Assembly (NCBI GenBank): GCA_964533055.1
Contig: CAZHKZ010000004.1
Location: 1 to 56,089, forward strand
Direction of reading: 5' to 3'
DNA: 56,089 nt
DNA from: JACROF01 sp964533055
GTDB lineage: Bacteria > Patescibacteriota > Microgenomatia > Levybacterales > UBA12049
Notes under the pieces: generated by a model
Databases searched by the model: none
Told to the model about the DNA's origin: nothing
The model's input: only the letters and a program-made list of their open reading frames with translations
Shown: in pieces, positions 8,436 through 17,167 of the stretch
Layout of the letters: the number at the start of each line of letters is the position of its first letter
Position numbering within the stretch: the first letter of the stretch is position 1
Position numbers and translations under genes: made by a program

Positions 8436-8441
8436 TAAAAT
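8436..8441 (+). promoter_or_regulatory. -10 box of lysS
   Basis: TAAAAT ends 6 nt before the lysS ATG (8448), giving a predicted leaderless start. The upstream T-rich stretch has no clear -35. Confidence 0.35.
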
Positions 8442-8447
8442 ATACCT

Positions 8448-9908
8448 ATGGATGATACGGAATTAATAAAAATCAGAAAAGAAAAATTAGAAAAGATTAA
8501 GGCGCTTGGCTGGAATCCTTATGCTCACTCATATGATAAGACTCATATGGTGGCGCAGGCCTTGGCGAGTGAGGGAAGTGTCGTAAAGACTGCTGGAAAA
8601 CTTTTCTCATTTCGTGAGCATGGCAACATCGCTTTTGCTGATCTTATTGATGAGAGTGGCAAGATCCAGCTTTTCTTCAGAAAAGATCTCTTAGGAGTTG
8701 AAGCCTTCAAAAATCTTTCCCTGTTAGACATCGGCGATATTATTGGTGTTGAGGGAGAGGTCATGAAAACTGTAGCAGGTGAAATCTCAATTGCTCCAAC
8801 GACGTACACTTTATTATCAAAGTCTATTAGACAACTTCCAAGTTCATGGTTTGGTCTGAAGGATATCGAGACTCGGTATCGTCAGCGCTATCTAGATCTT
8901 CTTATTAACCCTGAAGTTCGTGAGAGGTTTAATATTCGTTCAAAAATAGTGAGCGGTGTTCGGGAGTATTTAGATAGCCTTAATTTCTGGGAAGTTGAGA
9001 CGCCAACGCTCCAGGCACAATATGGTGGAGCAAATGCAAAACCATTCACCACGCATCTCAATGCTCTTAATAAAGATGTTTATCTAAGAATTGCTGTCGA
9101 GTTATACCTTAAGAGACTAATTATCGGTGGCTATGAAAGAGTTTATGAAATTGCTAAAGATTTTAGAAATGAAGGAATAGATCAAACACATTCTCCAGAG
9201 TTTACTATGATCGAGTGGTATGAGGCGTATGCTGATTATCATCGAGTTATGGATGTTGCAGAAGGGCTTTTCAAGCATCTCTCAAAGAAAATTTATGGCG
9301 ACACGACTATGCAAGTAGATGAGAGAACTATTGATATCGGAAAGGCTTGGCCTCGCATCGAGATGACTGTAATCATGAAAGAAAAACTTGGCCTTGATGT
9401 AGAGATTGAGACAGCAGAATCATTGCTCGCATATGCAAAAGAGCATTGTCCTGGCATGCAGTTATTGGGTGGCGAAAGTAAAGGTCAATTAATATTCGCA
9501 ATTTTTGATCATACTATTCCAGAGCTACTAATTGAACCGACTTGGATCATAGATTATCCTGTAGAAATAAGTCCACTCTCAAAAGAACATCGGTCAAAAC
9601 CAGGATGGGTTGAGAGATTTGAAGGGTATATTGGAGGGAAAGAGATCTGCGATGGATGGTCTGAGCTAACAAATCCACAAGTACAAAGAGAGAGATTTAT
9701 GGCAGACACGAAGGCGGTCAGGAAGGATATGGATGAAGGGCAGAAGATTGACGAAGATTTCTTAGCAGCAATGGAATATGGTATGGCACCAACTGGGGGG
9801 ATTGGAATCGGCATTGATAGGCTGGTAATGTTCTTTACAAACACTTGGATGATAAAAGAAATAGTTCTCTTCCCAACGCTTAAAGCCACAGAGGAAGACG
9901 CAGTCTAG
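8448..9908 (+). CDS. lysS: lysyl-tRNA synthetase, class II
   Basis: This 486-aa class II LysRS charges tRNA-Lys in the cytoplasm. The N-terminal OB-fold anticodon-binding domain spans about residues 40-140 (ISIAPTTYTLLSKSIRQLPS). The catalytic domain has motif 1 (RYRQRYLDLLINPEVRERF, then FWEVETPTLQ), motif 2 (VYEIAKDFRNEGIDQTHSPEFTMIEWYEAY) and motif 3 (GGIGIGIDRLVMFFTN). It includes the KPGWVERFEGYIGGKEICDGWSEL-type region typical of class II LysRS. No Shine-Dalgarno is present. Confidence 0.97.
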   Translation: MDDTELIKIRKEKLEKIKALGWNPYAHSYDKTHMVAQALASEGSVVKTAGKLFSFREHGNIAFADLIDESGKIQLFFRKDLLGVEAFKNLSLLDIGDIIGVEGEVMKTVAGEISIAPTTYTLLSKSIRQLPSSWFGLKDIETRYRQRYLDLLINPEVRERFNIRSKIVSGVREYLDSLNFWEVETPTLQAQYGGANAKPFTTHLNALNKDVYLRIAVELYLKRLIIGGYERVYEIAKDFRNEGIDQTHSPEFTMIEWYEAYADYHRVMDVAEGLFKHLSKKIYGDTTMQVDERTIDIGKAWPRIEMTVIMKEKLGLDVEIETAESLLAYAKEHCPGMQLLGGESKGQLIFAIFDHTIPELLIEPTWIIDYPVEISPLSKEHRSKPGWVERFEGYIGGKEICDGWSELTNPQVQRERFMADTKAVRKDMDEGQKIDEDFLAAMEYGMAPTGGIGIGIDRLVMFFTNTWMIKEIVLFPTLKATEEDAV

Positions 9909-9909
9909 T

Positions 9910-9942
9910 CTTCTAGATAGAAGCCAGCTTCTATGCTATAGT
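9910..9942 (+). promoter_or_regulatory. alternating hairpin and extended -10 promoter upstream of the PEGA protein
   Basis: CTTCTA (9910-9915), TAGAAG (9918-9923) and CTTCTA (9928-9933) can form two mutually exclusive stems; the second is extended to 7 bp as TAGAAGC/GCTTCTA. Immediately after is TGC-TATAGT (9934-9942), an extended -10 located 17 nt before the next ATG. The hairpin could be a weak lysS terminator or an operator. Confidence 0.4.
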
Positions 9943-9959
9943 TATTTTTCAGTCAGCGC

Positions 9960-10814
9960 ATGAAAAAAGCCATCCTTATCGTCATCCCGTCATTAATCTG
10001 CATAATTGTTATTATTTTTCTTGTAAATACATTTCTCTTGCGAAATAATGACAAGGGCGCTCTACAAGTTACTGCATCACCCACAAGCAAGGTCTACATC
10101 AATGACAAGCTAATTGGACAAACGCCTCTTTGCAAGTGTAATGTCTCTGATATGTTAAAGACTGGCGAATACACAATTCGTCTAGTTCCAACAACGGGAT
10201 CGCTCAGCGAATTTCAAGAAAAGATAACCATAACAAAATCTGTGCTGACTGTTGTGGATCGAAAGTTTGGACCTGGTGCAACATCCGAGGGAAGTATTAT
10301 AACGCTCACACAGCTCAAGTCAGGTGAGAAAGCATCATTGCTTGTGGTCTCAACGCCTACAAGGGCGGAGGTCCTTGTTGACAATCTTTCATCTGGATTT
10401 ACGCCTGTAGCAATTGATAAGTTAACAGACTCTGATCACGAGCTACTTATTCGTAAGAGCGGCTATCTAGACAAAAAAGTTCGAATCAGAACTCCTGGTG
10501 GTTTTAAGCTCTTAGCCTCGGTATATTTATCGGTTGATGAAGACGGACTTTCCTTAACTCCGTCTCCTTCTCCATCTCAGGTAGCTTCTCCATCTGCGTC
10601 ACCTACGCCGGTAGTTTCAAAGATTGTTATCTCACAGACTCCAACTGGATTCTTGCGGGTAAGAGCCTCGAATAATATTAATGCTGCTGAGGTAGGCAGG
10701 GTAACTCCGGGGCAGACCTTTGACATACTTTCAGAAATTGACGATTGGTATCAGATAGCACTTCCGACTGGAGTTACGGGATGGGTAAGTAGTCAGTACG
10801 CTATAAAACAGTAG
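9960..10814 (+). CDS. membrane-anchored surface protein with two PEGA domains and a C-terminal SH3 domain
   Basis: The protein has 284 aa. An N-terminal hydrophobic helix (about residues 4-26, without a convincing lipobox) is followed by two PEGA-like beta domains: GALQVTASPTSKVYINDKLIGQTPL and SLLVVSTPTRAEVLVDNLSSGFTP (about residues 35-105 and 120-185). A Ser/Pro/Thr linker (about residues 196-220) leads to a bacterial SH3 domain (LRVRASNNINAAEVGRVTPG, then WYQIALPTGVTGWVSSQYA). Both domain types are common in exported wall-associated proteins, so an envelope role is likely. The binding partner is unknown. It may be monocistronic; the next gene is convergent. Confidence 0.85.
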   Translation: MKKAILIVIPSLICIIVIIFLVNTFLLRNNDKGALQVTASPTSKVYINDKLIGQTPLCKCNVSDMLKTGEYTIRLVPTTGSLSEFQEKITITKSVLTVVDRKFGPGATSEGSIITLTQLKSGEKASLLVVSTPTRAEVLVDNLSSGFTPVAIDKLTDSDHELLIRKSGYLDKKVRIRTPGGFKLLASVYLSVDEDGLSLTPSPSPSQVASPSASPTPVVSKIVISQTPTGFLRVRASNNINAAEVGRVTPGQTFDILSEIDDWYQIALPTGVTGWVSSQYAIKQ

Positions 10815-10887
10815 AAAATATGGAGAATACAGAATAAAGTAGGCATTACTTTTGCTTGATATCTAATAATAGATACTTACTACCTCT

Positions 10888-11835
10888 TTAGCCTGCTTGA
10901 ATGACGTAGATGATAACGATAGTCATTATGGCCCAAATCAGGACTGTCGCAAAGAGCGGCTTGTCTTGGAAAAGCACTCTTTCAGGGCTTTCTCCCTCAT
11001 GTTTCTCATAGATATCTTGAAGATATCTCATTAGTCCATAAACAACAGGTGCTATTGTCAACATAAGCCATTTTCTTTGCATATATGAAGGGAGAAATTC
11101 GGGGAAGAAAATATCATTAGTAACGGTGAGTTGACGCGCGTTCTCTAGAAATGTGAAAAGGGCATATGAGATAAATGTGGATGTTGCAAAAATCGATGCA
11201 TAAACATCAAGAAGCCTCTCTGAGTAGTGCGAGAGTGATCTTCTAATTTCGGCTATATTTCTCCCTGTCTCAGATGATATGAGGGTTAATTCACGTCGTC
11301 TTTTACCAATAGCTAGAAAGAGTGATAGCGAGATAGTGGTTAGAAGGAGCCAGACTGAAATATGATATCCGCTTAGAAGTTCTCCTGCATAGACACGCAA
11401 GATATATCCTCCGGCAAGAGCAAGAATATCAATAACAGCAATGTGCTTGAGCACCATTGAGTAGGAAATCTGAAGAAGAAGATAAACGAGAGTGATGATC
11501 AGAAAACCAGGTGAAACAATATAGCTCGCAATCAAACCGCCTAGACAAAGTGCAAATGCAATAATCGCTCCTGATCGAAGTGAGATGTCTTTATTTGCCA
11601 GTGGTCGATTCTTTTTAAAAGGGTGGAGTCTGTCTTTACTTACATCAAACATGTCATTGACTACGTAAATTGATGAGGAGATGCAGCAAAACACAATAAA
11701 ACCTATGAGGACATTTTGGAAGAGTAAAGGCGAGAAGAGTTCTCCGCTGAATGTGAGAGCAGCAAAGACGGCAAAGTTCTTGACCCACTGTCGTGGTCTT
11801 AAGAGGCGTAGATAATTACGCGCTGTCTTTTTCAT
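10888..11835 (-). CDS. UbiA family prenyltransferase, decaprenyl-phosphate phosphoribosyltransferase-like
   Basis: This 315-aa integral membrane protein has about eight or nine hydrophobic segments. The first Asp-rich motif of the UbiA superfamily is NDMFDVSKDRLHP followed by KNRPLA (about residues 60-82). LRLLRPRQWVKNFAVFAAL at the N-terminus and FQDKPLFATVLIW near the C-terminus fit the DPPR-synthase branch. That branch moves phosphoribose from PRPP to a polyprenyl phosphate, a precursor of decaprenyl-phosphoryl arabinose in mycobacteria. It overlaps the GT4 gene by 20 nt and ends the minus-strand glycan operon, which fits a polyprenyl-linked sugar donor. The exact substrate is inferred from the branch only. 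Confidence 0.85.
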   Translation of the reverse strand: MKKTARNYLRLLRPRQWVKNFAVFAALTFSGELFSPLLFQNVLIGFIVFCCISSSIYVVNDMFDVSKDRLHPFKKNRPLANKDISLRSGAIIAFALCLGGLIASYIVSPGFLIITLVYLLLQISYSMVLKHIAVIDILALAGGYILRVYAGELLSGYHISVWLLLTTISLSLFLAIGKRRRELTLISSETGRNIAEIRRSLSHYSERLLDVYASIFATSTFISYALFTFLENARQLTVTNDIFFPEFLPSYMQRKWLMLTIAPVVYGLMRYLQDIYEKHEGESPERVLFQDKPLFATVLIWAIMTIVIIYVIQAG

Positions 11836-12889
11836 GTCTATATCGTACTATAAAATGCAAGAAAAGTAATCCGCCACCAGCAATGACTCCAAGTGAGATG
11901 AGGGCAAACGGTTTGCTCTCGCTTCTAAGGCTTAGTGCAATTGTGCCAAATATAGCAGAGATTATCCAATAAAACAATGCAATTTTTCTTTGTCCAAGCC
12001 CAAATTTTAAGAGGATGTGATGGAGGTGCTTGTCGTCGTGGCGGAATGGAGATCTCTTGCTTAGTAGACGTCTGAAAATTGTAAAAAGTGCATCCATAGT
12101 AGGAACACCCATGACAAGGATAGCTGTAGCAAGTTTTGCACTTGAAAGAATTGAGACAACTGCTAAAAGAAGATACATACAAGTTGCGCCATATCCTGGG
12201 AAGATCTTGGCTGGATGAAAGTTAAAGACCAGGAAACCAAGTGCAGCGCCGGTGAGAATAAAAGATAGGCTCGCATCAACAAGCCCAGTTCCATCCATGA
12301 TAGGACTTCGAAGGCTGAGAATTCCAATCACAAAAGCAGATATTGCAACAATCCCTGGCATTTGTCCGTCAATGCCCTTGCTCCAGTTGAGCATATTCAT
12401 GACCCAGACTATCCAAATAAGTGCGATAGCTTGGCCGAATGAAATTGGGAGAAATGGGATAAGCATGTTCAAGTGGAGGATTCCACCAAAAGGATGTGTA
12501 ATAAATGGAATGCTAATCCCACTAAAAACAACGATTCCAGCACAAAGTATATTAAAACCAAATCGGAGATATGGAGAGACATCTTTAGATCGAGCATTGT
12601 ATCTGTCGTCAATAAGCCCCATGATAAGTGCGAGAAGTGATGCTATTAGAATGCCAATTGTAATTTTGGTAATGGGAAGGAAAATTAGGCATGAAATAAA
12701 GATACCGATAAAAATTGGAAGACCTCCAGCTCGTGGAATTATTTTTGTATGAATCATTGCTGGATGTCGATGGAGTGATGGGTCGTCAACGAGCCCCCAT
12801 TTTTTGATGAGGGGAATGAGGGTATAGGTGAGCAAGGCTGTAATCAATAGGGTGGTTCCGATGGTCAGGATGATAGTAGAGATATCCAT
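11816..12889 (-). CDS. WecA/MraY-like polyprenyl-phosphate sugar-1-phosphate transferase (GT4)
   Basis: This 357-aa multi-spanning membrane protein (about ten helices) belongs to the polyprenyl-phosphate N-acetylhexosamine-1-phosphate transferase family. The catalytic motifs are GLIDDRYNARSKDVSP (DD motif), NMLNWSKGIDGQMPG (NxxNxxDG) and the C-terminal DDKHLHHILLKFGLG, the HIS motif typical of WecA/TagO rather than MraY. It is likely to start a lipid-linked glycan by joining a UDP-sugar phosphate to undecaprenyl phosphate at the inner face. It lies in an operon with GT2, GT39 and UbiA-like genes. MraY itself is a less likely identity because no mur genes flank it. Confidence 0.9.
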   Translation of the reverse strand: MDISTIILTIGTTLLITALLTYTLIPLIKKWGLVDDPSLHRHPAMIHTKIIPRAGGLPIFIGIFISCLIFLPITKITIGILIASLLALIMGLIDDRYNARSKDVSPYLRFGFNILCAGIVVFSGISIPFITHPFGGILHLNMLIPFLPISFGQAIALIWIVWVMNMLNWSKGIDGQMPGIVAISAFVIGILSLRSPIMDGTGLVDASLSFILTGAALGFLVFNFHPAKIFPGYGATCMYLLLAVVSILSSAKLATAILVMGVPTMDALFTIFRRLLSKRSPFRHDDKHLHHILLKFGLGQRKIALFYWIISAIFGTIALSLRSESKPFALISLGVIAGGGLLFLHFIVRYRHEKDSA

Positions 12890-12891
12890 GA

Positions 12892-13245
12892 TTAAATAAT
12901 AAGTTGAATAATTCTGATTGAAAAGTAAAGTGTAAAACAGGAGAGAAGTGCTGTTGTGATGTAGAGCATTCTTGTTGTTAGTGGCATTCGGTCATAGATA
13001 AATCTCGCAAAAATAACATTCACAATAATTATAGTAAGGACGATAAGCGTTGGAAGAAAGATAAGTATTTTCCCACCAAGCCTTGCAATGCCCCAAGGGA
13101 GTTGGTTGAAGATCGGCAGTACGGGTGGAAGGGATGGGTAAAAGAATGCAATGTACATCAGGGTGACAAAGAGGATAACTAGAGATGAGATCGCTCCATA
13201 TGAAAGAATTTTATCTGAGGAGATGTGTTTAACGAACTCGTTCAT
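12892..13245 (-). CDS. small three-helix membrane protein, unknown
   Basis: The protein has 117 aa from ATG 13245; a longer start at 13275 would overlap the GT39 gene by 47 nt instead of 17. It has three hydrophobic segments. A periplasmic loop, YPSLPPVLPIFNQLPWG, and a conserved-looking RLGGKILIFLP follow the first helix. No catalytic motif is recognised. The proline-rich loop recalls small membrane proteins encoded beside glycosyltransferases in CPR and Gram-positive genomes. It is tightly packed between GT39 (17-nt overlap) and GT4 (2-bp gap), so it is probably co-translated and may support the glycan machinery. Confidence 0.7.
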   Translation of the reverse strand: MNEFVKHISSDKILSYGAISSLVILFVTLMYIAFFYPSLPPVLPIFNQLPWGIARLGGKILIFLPTLIVLTIIIVNVIFARFIYDRMPLTTRMLYITTALLSCFTLYFSIRIIQLII

Positions 13246-14722
13246 AGATGGTGTTTTCAGAAATCGTGATAGCATGCTGGTAATTATACAGCGAGAATGG
13301 ATACATTGTCATTCCCTGCTGGACAATGATAAATTGTGGGTTGGCAACTGAGATCGCTTTCTTTGTTTCCCTAAGATTTTTTTCATCTCCACCGACGTGA
13401 TAAGCAACTGTAAATCTACCTGGTGGAATCGTATCTGTCATGACGTAAAGTTGGGCAGAGTTACCCCAAACGTAGATATTCTCACCTGCTTTTTTGTGGG
13501 TATTAATGTATTTACTAATTTCATAGTCCACAGGTGCTCTTCGGTCGAAGAAGTTTTGATACTCCTGTAATGTTTTTTTGCCAGAGACAAAGTGGGAAAA
13601 ATTTGTGTAAAAGCCAACTGTTTTGGTGACGCTCCAGTGGTTGAAAAAATATAGTCCTATTATTGCAACTGCGCACGCAGTAATAAATGAAAGTTTTTGT
13701 AGTCCTTTATGATAAAAAATCGATCCAACAATGAGAGAAAATGTCGGAATAAGTACAAGAAGATAGTGAGTGTATGGGCGCTGGGAAAAGAAGCTGTTAA
13801 AAAGTGAGAAAGCAGACCAAGTAAGAATAAAGAGAAGGGATGAGTGAAGCATCCTCTTTATCCTTAGAAGAACGAGTATAGCTATCGTAAGGATGATGAG
13901 CTTAGCAATAAGCAGTCCCTGCGGAATGATAAAGACATTGTTGTATCCTACATACCCAACTGTGCTGAAGAAGATTGCTTGAAAGTATGCATGAAGCCCG
14001 CCATTACTAAGAAAGTAAACGCACGATAAAATAAATGGAATGAGAAATCCGCCTACGAGTAATCCGATTCTGACCATCATCTGGTAAAGATATTTTTTGA
14101 AATTTAAAATATTTTTTTCAGGAAGGTAATAAAGGCAGAGAAACGTCATCATTGCTGCCAGGTCAAAGATCGCAACTATCTTATAAAGAAAGGCAACTCC
14201 AAGAAGAAGTCCAGCAAGCAGGAGTGGCTTATTCTTTGCTGTTTTTTCAACATGGGTGAAGCATATGAATCCTGCAAGAATAACAGGGAACAGCATAAAG
14301 TTCTCGGCGTTGGCTATGTTGCCTTCAAGAAAAGGTAAGCCTAGGAGAATGGTAAATACCCCCGTTGCAATTACTGTGGGCACAATTTCTTTAAATAATT
14401 TTTTAGCAAGAAAGAAGAGTGTGATAACTGCGCCAAGCCCGAAAAGCAATGAGAGCATTCTTGCTCCAAATTGATCTCCATGGAAGATTGCATATGTTAC
14501 ATAGAGTAAGGGCGGTTTATTGTCCCAAATTTGAAGGTAAAGAATTCTGCCTTGCGACATCGCCTTTCCAATCACCTCATAGATGCCTTCATCGCCATAC
14601 CAGTTTGGTTCAAACAGCGATGGAAGTCTGAGAATAAAAAAAACTAATGAGGACAAAAAGATGGTCCAAAACATTTTTGATCGCTCTAATGTATAGAGGA
14701 GTGCGTGAGTTCTTTTGATCAT
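13229..14722 (-). CDS. GT39/ArnT-like membrane glycosyltransferase
   Basis: This 497-aa protein with about eleven membrane segments is of the GT-C fold (protein mannosyltransferase/ArnT type). The first outer loop holds the expected acidic motif in WYGDEGIYEVIGKAMSQG, followed by YLQIWDNKPPLLYVTYAIF. Such enzymes use polyprenyl-phosphate-linked sugars on the outer face, fitting the UbiA-like and GT4 genes in the same operon. The C-terminal soluble part (YVWGNSAQLYVMTDTIPPGRF) resembles that of other GT39 proteins. The acceptor (protein, lipid or wall polymer) cannot be told. It overlaps the GT2 gene by 4 nt. Confidence 0.88.
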   Translation of the reverse strand: MIKRTHALLYTLERSKMFWTIFLSSLVFFILRLPSLFEPNWYGDEGIYEVIGKAMSQGRILYLQIWDNKPPLLYVTYAIFHGDQFGARMLSLLFGLGAVITLFFLAKKLFKEIVPTVIATGVFTILLGLPFLEGNIANAENFMLFPVILAGFICFTHVEKTAKNKPLLLAGLLLGVAFLYKIVAIFDLAAMMTFLCLYYLPEKNILNFKKYLYQMMVRIGLLVGGFLIPFILSCVYFLSNGGLHAYFQAIFFSTVGYVGYNNVFIIPQGLLIAKLIILTIAILVLLRIKRMLHSSLLFILTWSAFSLFNSFFSQRPYTHYLLVLIPTFSLIVGSIFYHKGLQKLSFITACAVAIIGLYFFNHWSVTKTVGFYTNFSHFVSGKKTLQEYQNFFDRRAPVDYEISKYINTHKKAGENIYVWGNSAQLYVMTDTIPPGRFTVAYHVGGDEKNLRETKKAISVANPQFIIVQQGMTMYPFSLYNYQHAITISENTIYERVR

Positions 14723-16212
14723 GCTTTATCCGTGACTTTATACTCCATTCTTTTCCCAAACATAAGTTGGGTATGGGAGATAAGGGCAGGCAGTGCAGAA
14801 AGGAAGAAGCCAACTATTGGCATTAAGATAAATTCAAAAGGAAAGAAGATCTTTCTTCGCAAGGGCAAAGGTGTGTTCTCGGGTCTATTCTTATAGTCAA
14901 TGAACATAAGTGCGACGATAGCAAGAATAGTAGAGGTAAGGATGAAGCCTGCAATATGAGGCAGGGAGTAGCCAAGTGAAGTTCGATAGAATGTTGGGTT
15001 GATGAACGGTACGATGTTGGCTGCGACAGTAATAATAAACCAATTGACTGGCCAAAGAAGATGGTCAAGGACAACGTGATAGATCATCGAAGTTTTGCGG
15101 ATAAATGGTACGCCAGGGATGGTGAACCACCACTTAATAAAGAGCGGATCATCAGATACTCCCCAGGACCAGCGTCTTTCTTGGTGGTATTTATTCTTCA
15201 GGCTATTGATATAGCCCTTGGAGAAGGCAGCGTCCATAGAGGTCTTGAGAAAAATAGGCTCTGTCCAGATTTGACCTTTCTTTGCAAAGAATGCTTTAAA
15301 GAAGACTCTGTAGTCCTCAGGAATAACATCTACATCCCAGAATCCAATATCTCGTAAAAGTTTGAGTGAGAGAGTGTAGGTCGATTGTGTAATCAGCCTA
15401 TCTCCTTGAACTAGCATTGATGTTCTCCAAAGGCTGCCGAAGAATGAGAGGATGCGAATTGGTGCCGGGACTTGCCATACGTTGTTATAGAAGACGGTAG
15501 CTGATTGCCAGAACTTGTTATAACGCATATCGTCACTGAGGAATTTATATGTCAGATAAGCAAAGAACTGTCTGTCAAAGATTGAATCAACGTCAACTGA
15601 GGACACAGTTGCATACTCGATATCATATTTGCCTTTTACATAGAGCGTGTCATGAGCTTCAATTCCTGCAAAGGCTTCGTTCGAAGATTTGCCTTTGATC
15701 TCTCCAGGCGCGTCAATATGATAGGTTGCGAAAATACTGCCAAATACATCTTTAAATTCCTTGATAATTTCAGCAGCTTTGTCACGAGCTTCTGTCTCGC
15801 GATCTTCCATTGCGAGGACAACGTGGAGTTTTTTTGGTGATAAGGTCTGTGCTGCGAGGTGCTTGATCGTGGTTCGCATTTTCTCAACGCTTTCTTTGTA
15901 GTTGGGGATGATGAGAAGGTGGGTGACTTTGTCAAAGTGAGGTAGATGCTCGGCTTTTTTGAGCCAGTCTTCCCTTTCAGCCTGTTTGATTTTTCGAGAA
16001 GATCTGTAGGCGTTGACCACGAGAGAATAGGACTTATAAAACCAGTAGACATCAAAAAAGAGGATAAAGTAGGCAAGTTGGGTCGGAATAAGAAGTGAGC
16101 CCCATATTGGGAAAAGAATTACGGTCCATGAGACAAATCCAGGTAGTATCTCAAGTGATCGAGTAGTTTTTATTGGGTAACGGCGAAAGAGTCTGTCAAA
16201 ATATGAAGTCAT
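14719..16212 (-). CDS. membrane-bound family 2 glycosyltransferase
   Basis: This 497-aa GT-A enzyme has two helices at the N-terminus (about residues 25-60) and three or four at the C-terminus (about residues 380-480). The cytoplasmic catalytic domain has HLLIIPNYKESVEKM, a DxD-type SSVDVDSIFD, the acid/base region WDVDVIPEDYRVFFKAFF and the acceptor-site motif QERRWSWGVSD (Q/RxxRW), as in processive cellulose/hyaluronan-synthase-like proteins. The donor and product are unknown. It follows tatD by 2 bp and overlaps GT39 by 4 nt. Confidence 0.88.
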   Translation of the reverse strand: MTSYFDRLFRRYPIKTTRSLEILPGFVSWTVILFPIWGSLLIPTQLAYFILFFDVYWFYKSYSLVVNAYRSSRKIKQAEREDWLKKAEHLPHFDKVTHLLIIPNYKESVEKMRTTIKHLAAQTLSPKKLHVVLAMEDRETEARDKAAEIIKEFKDVFGSIFATYHIDAPGEIKGKSSNEAFAGIEAHDTLYVKGKYDIEYATVSSVDVDSIFDRQFFAYLTYKFLSDDMRYNKFWQSATVFYNNVWQVPAPIRILSFFGSLWRTSMLVQGDRLITQSTYTLSLKLLRDIGFWDVDVIPEDYRVFFKAFFAKKGQIWTEPIFLKTSMDAAFSKGYINSLKNKYHQERRWSWGVSDDPLFIKWWFTIPGVPFIRKTSMIYHVVLDHLLWPVNWFIITVAANIVPFINPTFYRTSLGYSLPHIAGFILTSTILAIVALMFIDYKNRPENTPLPLRRKIFFPFEFILMPIVGFFLSALPALISHTQLMFGKRMEYKVTDKA

Positions 16213-16214
16213 AA

Positions 16215-17021
16215 TTAGCCTAATTTACTAAAGATAGTATAGACGTTTTGCGTTGTTTGTTCTACTACACGCTGAAATGGCACATTTTTGACTTTAGCGA
16301 TGTGCTCTCCAACGAGAAGGACATATTCTGGAAGATTTCTTTCTCCGCGATGTGGGATAGGTGTCAAATAGGGGCTGTCTGTTTCGGTCACAATTCGCTC
16401 TAAAGGCGTGAGGTTGATTAACTCAGATAGCTCGACAGTCTCCTTTGGAGCTAGTCCTGGATAGGTGCTGTTGCCGTCAAAGCCAATGAAAAATCCGAGA
16501 TCAAGTGCGTCTTTGAGTACTTCTTTTGAACCCGCAAAACAGTGGAACATACCAGGAGCTGCTTGAAGGAGATGTCTTCGCTCCTTGAGCATACTGATGA
16601 CATCTTCTCCTGCAAGTCTATTATGAATTTGAATTGGAAGTTCCAGTTTGTGGGCAAGCTCTATCTGAAGATCAAACATCTCCTTTTGGAGTTGGGGGTC
16701 TGTAACGCCGTTTGATTTATAGCTGAAATAGTCCAGTCCTATTTCGCCAATACCAACGACTTTGTCATTCCTTGCGATCGTTTCAAGCTCAGATAGCCAG
16801 TCATCGCTCATGCCAACTTTATCTGCGTGATGTGGATGTACACCAACAATCGCATAGAGTTCTGGATATTTTTTAGAAAGATCAACCGCCCACTGACTCG
16901 AATCGATTTTTGTGCCCACATTGATAATTCGCGTCAAGCCCTTTTCAAGTGCGCTTTTGATAACAGCATCATAGTCCTCTTCAAATGAGTGGAAGTTGAG
17001 ATGGCAATGAACGTCGATCAT
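16215..17021 (-). CDS. tatD: TatD family metal-dependent DNase
   Basis: This 268-aa TIM-barrel metallohydrolase carries all TatD signatures: DVHCHLNF (HxH), VGIGEIGLDYF (metal-bridging Glu), QIHNRLA, the MFHCFAGSKE motif and TETDSPYLTPIPHRGERN. TatD enzymes are Mg-dependent 3'-5' exonucleases or DNases. In many genomes tatD sits beside metG, and here metG lies just beyond the small divergent module at 17168-17473. It is the first gene of the six-gene minus-strand operon leading into the glycosyltransferases. Its -10 box is 7 nt before the ATG. Confidence 0.95.
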   Translation of the reverse strand: MIDVHCHLNFHSFEEDYDAVIKSALEKGLTRIINVGTKIDSSQWAVDLSKKYPELYAIVGVHPHHADKVGMSDDWLSELETIARNDKVVGIGEIGLDYFSYKSNGVTDPQLQKEMFDLQIELAHKLELPIQIHNRLAGEDVISMLKERRHLLQAAPGMFHCFAGSKEVLKDALDLGFFIGFDGNSTYPGLAPKETVELSELINLTPLERIVTETDSPYLTPIPHRGERNLPEYVLLVGEHIAKVKNVPFQRVVEQTTQNVYTIFSKLG

Positions 17022-17028
17022 GCCTATT

Positions 17029-17034
17029 AGTATA
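17029..17034 (-). promoter_or_regulatory. -10 box of tatD operon
   Basis: On the minus strand TATACT ends 7 nt before the tatD ATG (17021), consistent with a leaderless transcript. The expected -35 position falls inside the 34-bp palindrome at 17038-17071. Confidence 0.45.
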
Positions 17035-17037
17035 CAG

Positions 17038-17071
17038 TATCAGCCAAAGGCTGATCAGCCTTTGGCTGATA
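17038..17071. repeat. 34-bp perfect palindrome between divergent genes
   Basis: The sequence is identical to its reverse complement over all 34 bases. Each half contains a smaller inverted repeat: CAGCC-AAA-GGCTG and CAGCC-TTT-GGCTG. It can form one cruciform or two adjacent hairpins. It lies between the tatD -10 box and the -35 of the 101-aa gene, so it could be a shared operator. Confidence 0.9.
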
Positions 17072-17084
17072 AAGCGTTAGGAAT

Positions 17085-17114
17085 TTGATTTAGGTAGCCT
17101 CGATCTCGTATAAT
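17085..17114 (+). promoter_or_regulatory. promoter of the orphan 101-aa gene
   Basis: TTGATT (17085-17090), an 18-bp spacer and a perfect TATAAT (17109-17114). The predicted leader is about 46 nt, contains an eight-T run, and ends in an AAAGGAG ribosome-binding site 6 nt before the ATG. Confidence 0.6.
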
Positions 17115-17167
17115 TCCGCCAGTCATACGTTGACTTGTTTTTTTTCAAGCTTCGAAAGGAGCCAGCA

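Noticed and set aside
12252..12752. A 166-codon plus-strand open frame.
   Set aside because: It is wholly antisense to the WecA/MraY-like gene, whose family motifs are clear, and has no promoter or known motif.
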